From positions 1-12,740 of the forward strand of contig JBFWSL010000076.1 of assembly GCA_050248375.1 (NCBI GenBank): a stretch of DNA of 12,740 bases, written 5' to 3'. Positions 6,302 through 12,740 of this stretch are shown here, piece after piece. Under the pieces are notes generated by a model that did no database searches, was not told where the DNA came from, and saw nothing but the letters and a program-made list of their open reading frames with translations. Within the stretch, counting starts at the first letter, position 1. Every line of letters begins with the position of its first letter. Position numbers and translations under genes: made by a program. The DNA is from JAYZVT01 sp050248375. GTDB lineage: Bacteria > Pseudomonadota > Alphaproteobacteria > Rhizobiales > Methyloligellaceae.

Positions 6302-7600
6302 ATGCAGACAAAACAGATGATATCGGCGATTGCGGCCGCAGCCACCCTGGCGGCCACGGCGTTCTGGAACGCCCCGCCCGTGCAGGCGGCGGAAGGGGAG
6401 ATATTCCATCCCATGCTCGTTACCCGCACGGGGCCGTTCGCCTCGGCTGCCAGCGGGGTCAGCAGCGGACAACAGGACTATTTCGCGCTCGTCAACGCCA
6501 ACGGCGGCATCGACGGCGTGAAGATCAAGTGGGAGGAGTGCGAATTCGAATACAAGACCCCGCGGGCGCTCGAATGCTACGAGCGCTATCGCGGCCAGTG
6601 GAAGATCGTTTATCCGAACAGCACGCCGGCAATCTTCGCGCTTGCCGACCGCCTGAACCAGGACAAGGTGCTGGGCATCAATCTCGCCGGCGGCCGGTCC
6701 GAATCGTCCGACGGCAAGACCTTCCCATATCTGTCGCCCGTGATCCTGAACTTCTGGTCGCAGGCGGCTTCGACGATCCGCTACATCGCGCAGAAGGAGG
6801 GCGGCGAGGACAAGCTCAAGGGCAAGAAGATCGCCTTCATCCATCTCGACAACGCCTATGGTCGCCAGCCTTTCCCGATCTTCGACGCGCTGGCGGCGAA
6901 ATACGGTTTCGAATGGAAGTCCTGGCCGCTGGCCTGGCCGGCGCTGGAGCAGAGCGCGGCCTGGGTCGACATCGCCCGGCGCTTCCGGGCTGACTGGGCC
7001 GTGCAGTGGAATTACGGCCAGTCCTGCAACGTTCCGATGACGGAGATGACCAAGGTGGGCTTCCCGATGGAGAAGTTCATCGGAACGCTCTGGTGCGGGT
7101 CCGAGGAGGACATCTCGCCGGCCGGTGACCTGGCCAAGGGATACGTCTCGGCCAACTTCCATGGTGTTGGGCCGGATTTCCCGGTGATCAAGGAGATCGT
7201 CGAGAAGATCTACGGGCAGGGCAAGGGCAACATCGACAAGGAGCGCATCGGCACCGTCGCCTACAATCGCGGCGTGATCACGGGTATCATCATCACGGAG
7301 GCGTTCCGCAACGCCATCGCCAAGCACGGCATGCCGCTCGACGGCGAGAAGGTGCGTGACGGCTTCCGGATGATCAACCTCGACAAGGCGCGGCTTAAGG
7401 AACTTGGCGCGGAAGGCCTGATGCCCGATCTCAAGTTCTCCGAGACCTATCACGGCGGTATCGATCCCCAGCTCTACCAGCAGTGGGATGGCAAGACGTG
7501 GACGACGATCTCGGACTGGGTTCCTCCCTACGAGGACGTGGTGAAGGCCGAGATCGAGAAGGCGGCCAAGGCCTACCGCGAGCAGACCGAGAAGAAGTAG
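6302..7600 (+). CDS. Periplasmic substrate-binding protein of the ABC importer (LivK/Peripla_BP_6 type)
   Basis: This 432-residue protein captures the ligand in the periplasm and delivers it to LivHM. Residues 1-29 form a signal peptide: short n-region with K4, hydrophobic Ala-rich core, and a VQA/A cleavage site after A29. The mature part begins with the family pattern LVTRTGPFASAAS (39-51), and GIDGVKIKWEECEFEY (69-84) is typical of binding proteins for branched-chain amino acids, amides and aromatic acids. Four cysteines (C80, C92, C242, C265) could form two disulfides. ATG 6302 has GGAG at 6291-6294, 7 bp upstream; the open frame reaches 6161, but that extension would bury the signal peptide. 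The ligand cannot be read from sequence; the neighbouring amidase and CoA-transferase suggest an amide or organic acid. Confidence 0.9.
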   Translation: MQTKQMISAIAAAATLAATAFWNAPPVQAAEGEIFHPMLVTRTGPFASAASGVSSGQQDYFALVNANGGIDGVKIKWEECEFEYKTPRALECYERYRGQWKIVYPNSTPAIFALADRLNQDKVLGINLAGGRSESSDGKTFPYLSPVILNFWSQAASTIRYIAQKEGGEDKLKGKKIAFIHLDNAYGRQPFPIFDALAAKYGFEWKSWPLAWPALEQSAAWVDIARRFRADWAVQWNYGQSCNVPMTEMTKVGFPMEKFIGTLWCGSEEDISPAGDLAKGYVSANFHGVGPDFPVIKEIVEKIYGQGKGNIDKERIGTVAYNRGVITGIIITEAFRNAIAKHGMPLDGEKVRDGFRMINLDKARLKELGAEGLMPDLKFSETYHGGIDPQLYQQWDGKTWTTISDWVPPYEDVVKAEIEKAAKAYREQTEKK

Positions 7601-7609
7601 GCGATCCCC

Positions 7610-8431
7610 ATGACCTCCATCCTCAGCATGACCGATGTCCAGGTTTGCTATGACCGGGCCATCCATGTCCTGAAGGGGGTCAGCCTTCATGTCCCCGAGA
7701 AGGGCGCGATCGCTCTTCTCGGGGCCAACGGGGCCGGCAAGTCGACCACGCTCAAGGCCATCTCCAATCTGCTGCACGCGGAAGGCGGAGGGGTTACCGG
7801 CGGCCGCATCGAATTCATGGGCGAGTCCATCGTCGGCCTGGATCCGGCCGAACTGGTCAGCAGGGGCATATTCCAGGTCATGGAGGGCCGCAGGCTGTTC
7901 GCCCAGTTGACCGTGGAGGAGAACCTGCGCACCGGCGCCTATGCGCGCAGCGGCGGGGACCGCATCCGCCGCGACCTCGACATGGTGTATGGCTACTTCC
8001 CGCAGCTCGCCAGGCGGCGCTCGCAGAAGGCGGGATACCTGTCGGGCGGCGAGCAGCAGATGGTGGCCATCGGCCGCGCGCTGATGGCCCGCCCGAAGCT
8101 GGTGCTGCTCGACGAACCCTCGATGGGCCTTGCGCCGCTGCTGGTGCAGGAGATTTTTGCTATCGTGGACCGCATGCGCCGCGACGAGAACCTCTCGATC
8201 CTGCTGGCCGAGCAGAACGCGAAGCTCGCGCTGTCCATCGTCCAGGCCGGCTACGTCATGGAGGGCGGGCGTGTCGTGCACGAAGGCTCCATGGAAAGGC
8301 TCAAGGGCGACAGCGATATCCGTCAGTTCTACCTCGGCATCACCGATACCGAGAGCCACGATAGCTATCGCGCCATCGTGGAGCGAAAGCGCGCGGAGGC
8401 GCGAAACCGTGCCTCTTCGCAGGCAACCTGA
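7610..8431 (+). CDS. livF: LivF-type ATPase of the ABC importer, with a C-terminal extension
   Basis: This cytoplasmic ATPase of 273 residues carries Walker A GANGAGKST (38-46), Q-loop Q89 in FQVMEGRRLF, signature LSGGEQQ (144-150) and Walker B LVLLDEP (164-170). The switch residue is Q202 in LLAEQNA; Gln in place of His is normal for LivF. LivF proteins usually stop soon after the YLG that here lies at 241-243. This one continues for 30 mostly charged residues (244-273) rich in Arg, Glu and Ser, so it is longer than the common 235-240. The gene starts 9 bp after the binding-protein stop, with only a weak ribosome binding site, so it probably depends on upstream translation. Confidence 0.94.
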   Translation: MTSILSMTDVQVCYDRAIHVLKGVSLHVPEKGAIALLGANGAGKSTTLKAISNLLHAEGGGVTGGRIEFMGESIVGLDPAELVSRGIFQVMEGRRLFAQLTVEENLRTGAYARSGGDRIRRDLDMVYGYFPQLARRRSQKAGYLSGGEQQMVAIGRALMARPKLVLLDEPSMGLAPLLVQEIFAIVDRMRRDENLSILLAEQNAKLALSIVQAGYVMEGGRVVHEGSMERLKGDSDIRQFYLGITDTESHDSYRAIVERKRAEARNRASSQAT

Positions 8432-8466
8432 GCACGCACGGCTCAATCCGAACGAGGAGTGATCCC

Positions 8467-9192
8467 ATGATCCCGAAGGAAAAGAGAAGCTGGCAGTCCA
8501 AGATACCGGAACTGCATCCGCAGTGGGCCAATGTCGATCTCGCCGAGATTCTGACGCTTCCCTCGGCGCACCTTGCCATCGGCTACTCGAACAGCATCCT
8601 GAGCGATTTCGGCGCCCAGTCCGGCGAGCGCATCTGGGAGCGCGGCCGCCTGCCCGGCGGGTGCATTGGCAATTCGGTCAAGCTGATCCATGCCAGCCGC
8701 GCGGCGGGACTGCGGATGTTCTGGACGAAATACGAAATCTTCCGCCAGCACTATCCGCAGACGCCGATGGACAAGTCGCAATACGACTACTGGGCGTCGG
8801 GGAAGGAAAGCTGGACGAAGCAGCAGCGCGAGCGCGACTGCGACACGGTCGCGGAGATCAAGGAACTCATGCGCCCGGAGGAGGAGGTGATCTACTACAC
8901 CTCGCTCGGCAACGTCTTCCTGGGGACGATGCTGCCGAACTACCTCAACATGCTGGGCGTGCGTACCGTGATCCTGTCGGGCTTCCATCTCGACTGGTGC
9001 ATCGAGCAGGCGGCGCGGTCCTGCCGCGACATGGGCTACATGCCCATCGTGGTGGGCGATGCCTGCGGATGCGGCCGCGAACAGGACGAGGCGCCGACGC
9101 TCGAGCGGCTCAACATGTTCTTCGCCCCCGTCATCTCCACGGACCGGGCGATTGAGCTTCTTCAGGAAGCCTCGGACAGGAAGGAATCCTAG
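8467..9192 (+). CDS. Isochorismatase-like cysteine hydrolase 2 (Asp and Lys of the triad lost)
   Basis: This 241-residue protein is a clear paralogue of hydrolase 1. The two align without gaps through NSIL and ERIWE and share the pattern MD-x-(A/S)-QY, DWC, GYMP(V/I)VVGDACG and APVI-x-TD. The nucleophile Cys is kept (C178 in GFHLDWCIE). The catalytic Asp is G39 in AIGYSNS (D28 in the paralogue), and the Lys expected 33 residues before the Cys is T145 in YYTSLGNVF. Only one of three catalytic residues remains, so it may be a non-catalytic partner of hydrolase 1 or use different chemistry. The fold-defining residues remain conserved and the frame is intact, which argues against a decaying gene. 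GAGGAG (8454-8459) lies 7 bp before the ATG. It sits between livF and the CoA-transferase gene in the same operon. Confidence 0.85.
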   Translation: MIPKEKRSWQSKIPELHPQWANVDLAEILTLPSAHLAIGYSNSILSDFGAQSGERIWERGRLPGGCIGNSVKLIHASRAAGLRMFWTKYEIFRQHYPQTPMDKSQYDYWASGKESWTKQQRERDCDTVAEIKELMRPEEEVIYYTSLGNVFLGTMLPNYLNMLGVRTVILSGFHLDWCIEQAARSCRDMGYMPIVVGDACGCGREQDEAPTLERLNMFFAPVISTDRAIELLQEASDRKES

Positions 9193-9223
9193 GAGCCCAG
9201 CCTTCAAGGCGGCAGAAAAACCA

Positions 9224-9250
9224 GGCGCTGGCGCGGCGGCGCAGCGCCAG
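9224..9250 (+). other. Two overlapping, mutually exclusive stem-loops before the CoA-transferase gene
   Basis: GGCGCTG (9224-9230) pairs perfectly with CAGCGCC (9242-9248), and the overlapping CTGGCGC (9228-9234) pairs perfectly with GCGCCAG (9244-9250). Only one of the two 7-bp stems can form at a time. They lie about 23 bases before the ribosome binding site of the next gene. A run of five A (9216-9220) precedes them, and no T run follows, so they are not a terminator on the plus strand. Confidence 0.4.
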
Positions 9251-9283
9251 GGGACGGGCTGTGCCCGCAACGGGAGGAGACTC

Positions 9284-10528
9284 ATGAAAGAAGCGGAGCC
9301 ACCGCTCAAAGGACGCATGGTTCTGGAACTCGGAGAGCTCCTGGCGGGGCCGTTCATCGGCACGCTGCTCGGGGAGTTCGGCGCGGAGGTCGTGAAGATC
9401 GAGCGTCCCGGAGGCGGCGACGTGCTGCGGCAGTTCGGTCCCATCGTCAATGGCGAGAGCCTCTACTGGCAGGCCAACAGCCGCAACAAGAAGTCCGTGG
9501 TTCTGGATCTCCAGAAGGAGAAGGCGCGCGATATCCTTCGAGAGCTGATCGGGCAGGCCGATGTGCTCGTCAACAGCCTGCGTCCCGGCACGCTGGAGAA
9601 ATGGGCGCTGGACGAGGAGAGCCTGTACCGGCTGCGGCCGGAGCTGATCGTCGTCCACGCCAGCGCCTTTGGCCGCGGCGCGCCTTACAGCGACAGGGGC
9701 GGTTATGACCCGATCGCCCAGGGCTACAGCGGGCTTAGTCATGTCACGGGCGAAGCCGATGGTCCGCCGATGCGCGCTGGTGGCGCGATTCCTGTTTGCG
9801 ATTTCATGACCGGACTGGCCGGGGCGCTGGGGGCGGTGCTCAGCCTCTACTCGCGGGACGCGAGGGGCGGCGGAAGGGGCCAGGTGGTGGATGTCGCTCT
9901 CTACGACGTCGCTTTCCGCATGCTCGGGCCGCTGCTGGGATATTTCGACCTGACCGGCCATGTGTGGCAGCGGGACGGCAATCACAGCCTGGGCGGGGCG
10001 CCGACGGGGCATTTCAAGACAGCCGACAATCACTGGATTTGCACCTCGGTTCAGAACAACGAGCAGTTCGCGCGGCTCGCGCGGCTGATCGGGCATCCGG
10101 AGTGGCTTCAGGACGAGCGCTTTGTGAATCTCAAATCGCGCACGCGCCATCGCGATGCTATCGAGGAGGTGGTTTCGCAATGGATCGCCAGCCGTCCGCG
10201 CCATGAGGTGATCGAGGCGTTCTCGGCACAAGGCCTCGGTATCGGCCCGATCAACTCGGTGGCCGACTTGTCCCAGGACGTTCATCTGGCCAGGCGCGGC
10301 TCGTACTGGACCGAGCATCCCGCCATCGGGCGATACCGCATGCCCGACGTGGTGCCACGGCTGGCGGGGACTCCGGGGACGGTCCGTCATGCGGCGCCAC
10401 GGCTCGGCGAGGATACCTTCGCGGTCCTTCAGCAGTTGCTCGGCTACAGCGAGTCTGATTGCATCGGGCTAGAGCAGGTGGGTGTTATCGCGCGTCCATC
10501 GGAAAAGCTCTCCGAGGCAGCGGTCTGA
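9284..10528 (+). CDS. Class III (CaiB/BaiF family) CoA-transferase
   Basis: This cytoplasmic enzyme of 414 residues moves CoA from a donor such as succinyl-CoA to a free carboxylic acid. It starts with the family pattern VLELGELLAGPFIGTLLGEFGAEVVKIE (13-40) and contains the NKKSVVLDL stretch (68-76). The catalytic Asp, which forms the acyl-anhydride intermediate in formyl-CoA transferase, is D173 in PVCDFMTG. GAPTGHFKT, mid-protein, and LGIGPINSV, in the C-terminal third, are typical as well. ATG 9284 has GGAGGA (9273-9278) 5 bp upstream and gives normal length; the frame is open back to 9059, but that part overlaps hydrolase 2. Class III transferases activate many acids (oxalate, carnitine, bile acids, itaconate, 3-sulfinopropanoate). 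Next to a desulfinase-like flavoprotein the last is worth testing, but the acceptor is not known. Confidence 0.92.
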   Translation: MKEAEPPLKGRMVLELGELLAGPFIGTLLGEFGAEVVKIERPGGGDVLRQFGPIVNGESLYWQANSRNKKSVVLDLQKEKARDILRELIGQADVLVNSLRPGTLEKWALDEESLYRLRPELIVVHASAFGRGAPYSDRGGYDPIAQGYSGLSHVTGEADGPPMRAGGAIPVCDFMTGLAGALGAVLSLYSRDARGGGRGQVVDVALYDVAFRMLGPLLGYFDLTGHVWQRDGNHSLGGAPTGHFKTADNHWICTSVQNNEQFARLARLIGHPEWLQDERFVNLKSRTRHRDAIEEVVSQWIASRPRHEVIEAFSAQGLGIGPINSVADLSQDVHLARRGSYWTEHPAIGRYRMPDVVPRLAGTPGTVRHAAPRLGEDTFAVLQQLLGYSESDCIGLEQVGVIARPSEKLSEAAV

Positions 10529-10579
10529 TCGGACACGCTGCGTCCGCCGCCGCAAGTTTCCTTCCCGGGGAAGTCACCC

Positions 10580-11989
10580 ATGAGTGCTGCCTGGATCGAC
10601 CGTTCCCTCGCCGAGATCATGAAGGGCCTGCGCTCGGGTGGCGTCACTGCCTCGGGGCTGTTCGAGGAGGGGATGGAGCGTCATGCGGGGGCGGGCAGCG
10701 TGTTGCAGGCTTACAGGGTCTGGGATCCCGAACGGGGCGAGGCGCTGGCGAGGGAGGCCGACGGAGCTTTTCGGGCGGGCCGCGACCTGGGTCCGCTGCA
10801 GGGTATCCCGGTATCCGTGAAGGACCTGTACGGCCTTGAAGGGTTCGATATCCATGCCGGGACCTCGCGCGCTCTGCCGGCCAGGTGGCGGCGGGAGGGC
10901 CCGCTGATCGGGCTGCTGCGGAGCCAGGCCGCGGTGATGGCCGGAAAGACCCACATGGTGGAGTTCGCTTTCGGGGCGGTCGGCATGAACAGTCACTGGC
11001 CGGTTCCGCGAAATCCCTGGGATCTCACGCATCATCGGGTTCCGGGTGGTTCCAGTTCTGGGGCGGGGGTCAGCCTGATGGAAGGCTCCGCCATCGTTGC
11101 CCTGGGTTCCGATACGGCCGGGTCCGTCCGCATACCTGCAAGTGTCACCGGCACCTTCGGCTACAAGCCTTCGGCCGGACGCTGGCCGCTGGAGGGTCTG
11201 GTTCCCCTCAGCCCGACCTTCGATACACCCGGCTTTCTCGTCCGGAGCGCGGCGGACGCGGCCATCGTGTTCGACGCGCTTGACGGTGCCTTCTGCGGAG
11301 AAGGCGTGAGCCGGACGCTGGCGGCCGGCATGGCGGGACTTCGCGTCGGGATCGCCGACAGCTATTTCTGGAGCGACTGCGACAGTGGCATTGCCGAGGC
11401 CGTCCGCTCGGCCATAGACGAGATCAATAAGGCAGGCGCGCGGATTCTGGATTGCGAGCTTCCCGAAACGGGCGAGGCGTACAGTCTTTTCCGCGCCGGC
11501 GGTCTGGCCGCGACCGAACTGAAGCATTTCCTCGAAACCAAGTTGCCGGAATGGGTCGATAGCCTGGATCCGAAAGTCAGGCTGCGCATCGCCAACTGCC
11601 CGGAATTCGGGTCGGAGGAATTCATGGCGCGGCGGGACAGATTCCAGGCGCTGGCCGCGAAAGCCCGGGAGCGCTTCGAGGGTATCGACGTCATGGTTTG
11701 TCCGACTGTCCCGGTGACACCGTTCAAGCTGGCCGATCTCGCCGACCTCGACGCCTATGGGCGCGCCAACATGGCCATACTGCGTAATACGTGCATGGCC
11801 AACCTGCTGGGCCTGTGCGCGGTAACCATGCCCGTCGGACTCGACGCGGAGGCAATGCCGGTCGGCCTGCAATGCATGGCCGCGGGCGGAAATGACCGGC
11901 AGCTCATGGCGGTCGCTCTGGCAATCGAGGGCGTGATCGGATCGCCATTCGAGAGAATTGGCTCTCCTCCATCGTCGATGCGCTGCTAG
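10580..11989 (+). CDS. Amidase-signature hydrolase
   Basis: This 469-residue protein belongs to the amidase-signature family, which hydrolyses amides to acid plus ammonia or amine. The Ser-cisSer-Lys triad is complete: K81 in PVSVKDLYG, S158 in VPGGSSSGAG, and nucleophile S182 in GSDTAGSVRIP. The 24-residue spacing between the two serines equals that in fatty-acid amide hydrolase. The C-terminal part has VMVCPTVPVTPF and the family's MPVGLQ segment. No signal peptide is seen, so it is probably cytoplasmic. It starts 51 bp after the CoA-transferase stop, with GGGGAA about 7 bp before the ATG, and is the last plus-strand gene. It plausibly frees the acid that the CoA-transferase then activates. 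Substrate is unknown; allophanate hydrolase, mandelamide hydrolase and aryl-acylamidase are relatives that sequence alone does not separate. Confidence 0.93.
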   Translation: MSAAWIDRSLAEIMKGLRSGGVTASGLFEEGMERHAGAGSVLQAYRVWDPERGEALAREADGAFRAGRDLGPLQGIPVSVKDLYGLEGFDIHAGTSRALPARWRREGPLIGLLRSQAAVMAGKTHMVEFAFGAVGMNSHWPVPRNPWDLTHHRVPGGSSSGAGVSLMEGSAIVALGSDTAGSVRIPASVTGTFGYKPSAGRWPLEGLVPLSPTFDTPGFLVRSAADAAIVFDALDGAFCGEGVSRTLAAGMAGLRVGIADSYFWSDCDSGIAEAVRSAIDEINKAGARILDCELPETGEAYSLFRAGGLAATELKHFLETKLPEWVDSLDPKVRLRIANCPEFGSEEFMARRDRFQALAAKARERFEGIDVMVCPTVPVTPFKLADLADLDAYGRANMAILRNTCMANLLGLCAVTMPVGLDAEAMPVGLQCMAAGGNDRQLMAVALAIEGVIGSPFERIGSPPSSMRC

Positions 11990-12017
11990 GAACGCGAGAG
12001 GGCGTCGACGGACCCAG

Positions 12018-12040
12018 CCGGACGGCGAGGCAACGTCCGG
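12018..12040. terminator. Hairpin between the convergent amidase and thiolase genes
   Basis: CCGGACG (12018-12024) and CGTCCGG (12034-12040) form a perfect 7-bp stem with a 9-base loop. It lies about midway in the 65-bp gap between two converging stop codons, where a bidirectional terminator is expected. Neither strand has a T run after the stem, so any termination would be non-canonical. Confidence 0.35.
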
Positions 12041-12054
12041 GAGGCTAGCTTGCG

Positions 12055-12740
12055 TCAGCTATTGCCAATGATCGCAATCGCGACGACGTTCTGATAGGGC
12101 CTGCCGCCCATGTTGTGCGCCAGCATCAGGCCGGGATCGGACAGTTGCCGTTCGCCAGCGCGCTCCTGAAGCTGGAGATAACCCTCATAGATCATCCTCA
12201 ATCCGGATGCTCCGACCGGGTGGCCGAAGCATTTGAGCCCTCCGTCGGTCTGGCAGGGTGTGCGGCCGTCCCGGTCGAACGCACCGTCGAGCACGTCGTG
12301 CACCGCCCGGCCTTCGTCCGCCAAACCGAGATCCTCGAGCGTTATCAGTTCGGTGATCGAGAAGCAGTCGTGCAACTCGACGAGGTCGAGCTGCGAACGT
12401 GGATCGGCGATACCTGCTTCGTGATAGGCGCGAGAGACGGCGGCGCGGGCGGTGGGAAAGGATGCTCCGTCCCAGGAAGAATGACCGAGCTCGACGCCAT
12501 CGCTGGCGGCGAGCTGGAGGGCCTTCACGGTGACGGGCTTCGATTTGCCGAGTCCGTGCGCGATTTCCGGGGTCGTGACGATGGCGCAGGCCGCGCCGTC
12601 ACTGACTCCGCAGCAATCGAACATCCCGAGCGGATCGGCGACCATGGGTGCGTTGAGGATGCGGTCGAGGGTCACGGGTTGGCGCAGATGCGCGCGGGTG
12701 TTGAGAGCACCGTTCTGGTGGCTCTTCCAGGATATGTGCG
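12055..12740 (-). CDS. SCP2-type thiolase, C-terminal part; N-terminus beyond the window
   Basis: The minus-strand frame is open from the right edge to TGA at 12055-12057, giving 228 residues. An internal GTG at 12675 could be mistaken for a start, but the residues before it (WKSHQNGALNTRAH) continue the thiolase fold, so the true start is outside. Visible family motifs are DCCGVSDGAACAIV, ELHDCFSITEL (the HDCF motif of SCP2-type thiolases) and GGLKCFGHPVGASG with the catalytic His. The N-terminal nucleophile Cys is not in view. These enzymes cleave or form 3-oxoacyl-CoA and often work with a small OB-fold (DUF35) partner encoded next door. Its opposite orientation means it is not in the plus-strand operon, so a shared pathway is only suggested by proximity. 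Confidence 0.9.
   Translation of the reverse strand, partial: HISWKSHQNGALNTRAHLRQPVTLDRILNAPMVADPLGMFDCCGVSDGAACAIVTTPEIAHGLGKSKPVTVKALQLAASDGVELGHSSWDGASFPTARAAVSRAYHEAGIADPRSQLDLVELHDCFSITELITLEDLGLADEGRAVHDVLDGAFDRDGRTPCQTDGGLKCFGHPVGASGLRMIYEGYLQLQERAGERQLSDPGLMLAHNMGGRPYQNVVAIAIIGNS

Noticed and set aside
3968..6429. Two long minus-strand frames (3968-5065 and 5026-6429) opposite livG, livH and livM
   Set aside because: Same cause: mirror images of codon bias opposite clear membrane-protein and ATPase genes, highly charged and with no domain pattern.
6077..8446. Open minus-strand frame of 789 codons opposite livF and the binding-protein gene
   Set aside because: It lies wholly antisense to two well-supported genes, reads as Arg/His/Asp/Leu-rich sequence with no recognisable motif, and is expected where strong G/C third-position bias removes stops from the opposite strand.
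9131..10390. Open minus-strand frame of 419 codons opposite the CoA-transferase gene
   Set aside because: Antisense to a complete family III CoA-transferase with its catalytic Asp and a good ribosome binding site; the antisense product has no family features.
10561..10573. CTTCCC-G-GGGAAG palindrome at the amidase ribosome binding site
   Set aside because: The centre is one base, so it cannot form an ordinary RNA hairpin with full pairing, and short GC palindromes are frequent in this DNA.
1..12740. CRISPR array, insertion sequence, integrase or phage genes
   Set aside because: I found no regular spaced repeats, no transposase or integrase motifs and no terminal inverted repeats of insertion-sequence type in the window.

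Overview
The window is GC-rich DNA that looks alphaproteobacterial. The evidence is the 3' part of a tRNA-Phe(GAA) of the type seen in that class, strong G/C third-position bias, and GGAG-type ribosome binding sites. I cannot name a genus.

Layout. Bases 1-51 are the end of a tRNA-Phe gene running in from the left edge. A LysR-type regulator (152-1081, minus) is transcribed away from a long plus-strand gene set: cysteine hydrolase 1 (1258-1956), an acyl-CoA dehydrogenase-fold flavoprotein (2070-3239), a complete branched-chain-amino-acid-type ABC importer in the order ATPase livG, permease livH, permease livM, periplasmic binding protein, ATPase livF (3377-8431), cysteine hydrolase 2 (8467-9192), a class III CoA-transferase (9284-10528) and an amidase-signature hydrolase (10580-11989). 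A convergent SCP2-type thiolase (12055 to beyond the right edge, minus) closes the window. Gaps between plus-strand genes are 0-137 bp, with two TGATG stop/start overlaps, so the set probably forms one or two operons.

Working together. The inferred order is import of a small organic compound, possibly an amide or N-acyl/carbamoyl compound, then hydrolytic release of a carboxylate by the amidase and perhaps the cysteine hydrolases, CoA transfer to the acid, action of the acyl-CoA dehydrogenase-fold enzyme, and possibly thiolysis. The substrate is not known. No enoyl-CoA hydratase or 3-hydroxyacyl-CoA dehydrogenase is present, so the set is not a complete beta-oxidation route.

Most interesting points. 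(1) The acyl-CoA dehydrogenase homologue has Gln and Gly at the two positions where this family normally carries its catalytic Glu. To my recollection the same pair is found in 3-sulfinopropanoyl-CoA desulfinase, an enzyme of organosulfur catabolism that works with a class III CoA-transferase, and such a transferase is encoded here. (2) The two paralogous isochorismatase-like hydrolases have degraded Asp-Lys-Cys triads. Hydrolase 1 lacks the Lys and hydrolase 2 lacks both Asp and Lys, which suggests unusual chemistry or a catalytic/non-catalytic pair. (3) The divergent regulator/hydrolase region carries a 7-bp inverted repeat overlapping the regulator's start codon plus a 9-bp direct repeat. 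(4) Several spacers inside the operon hold strong hairpins.
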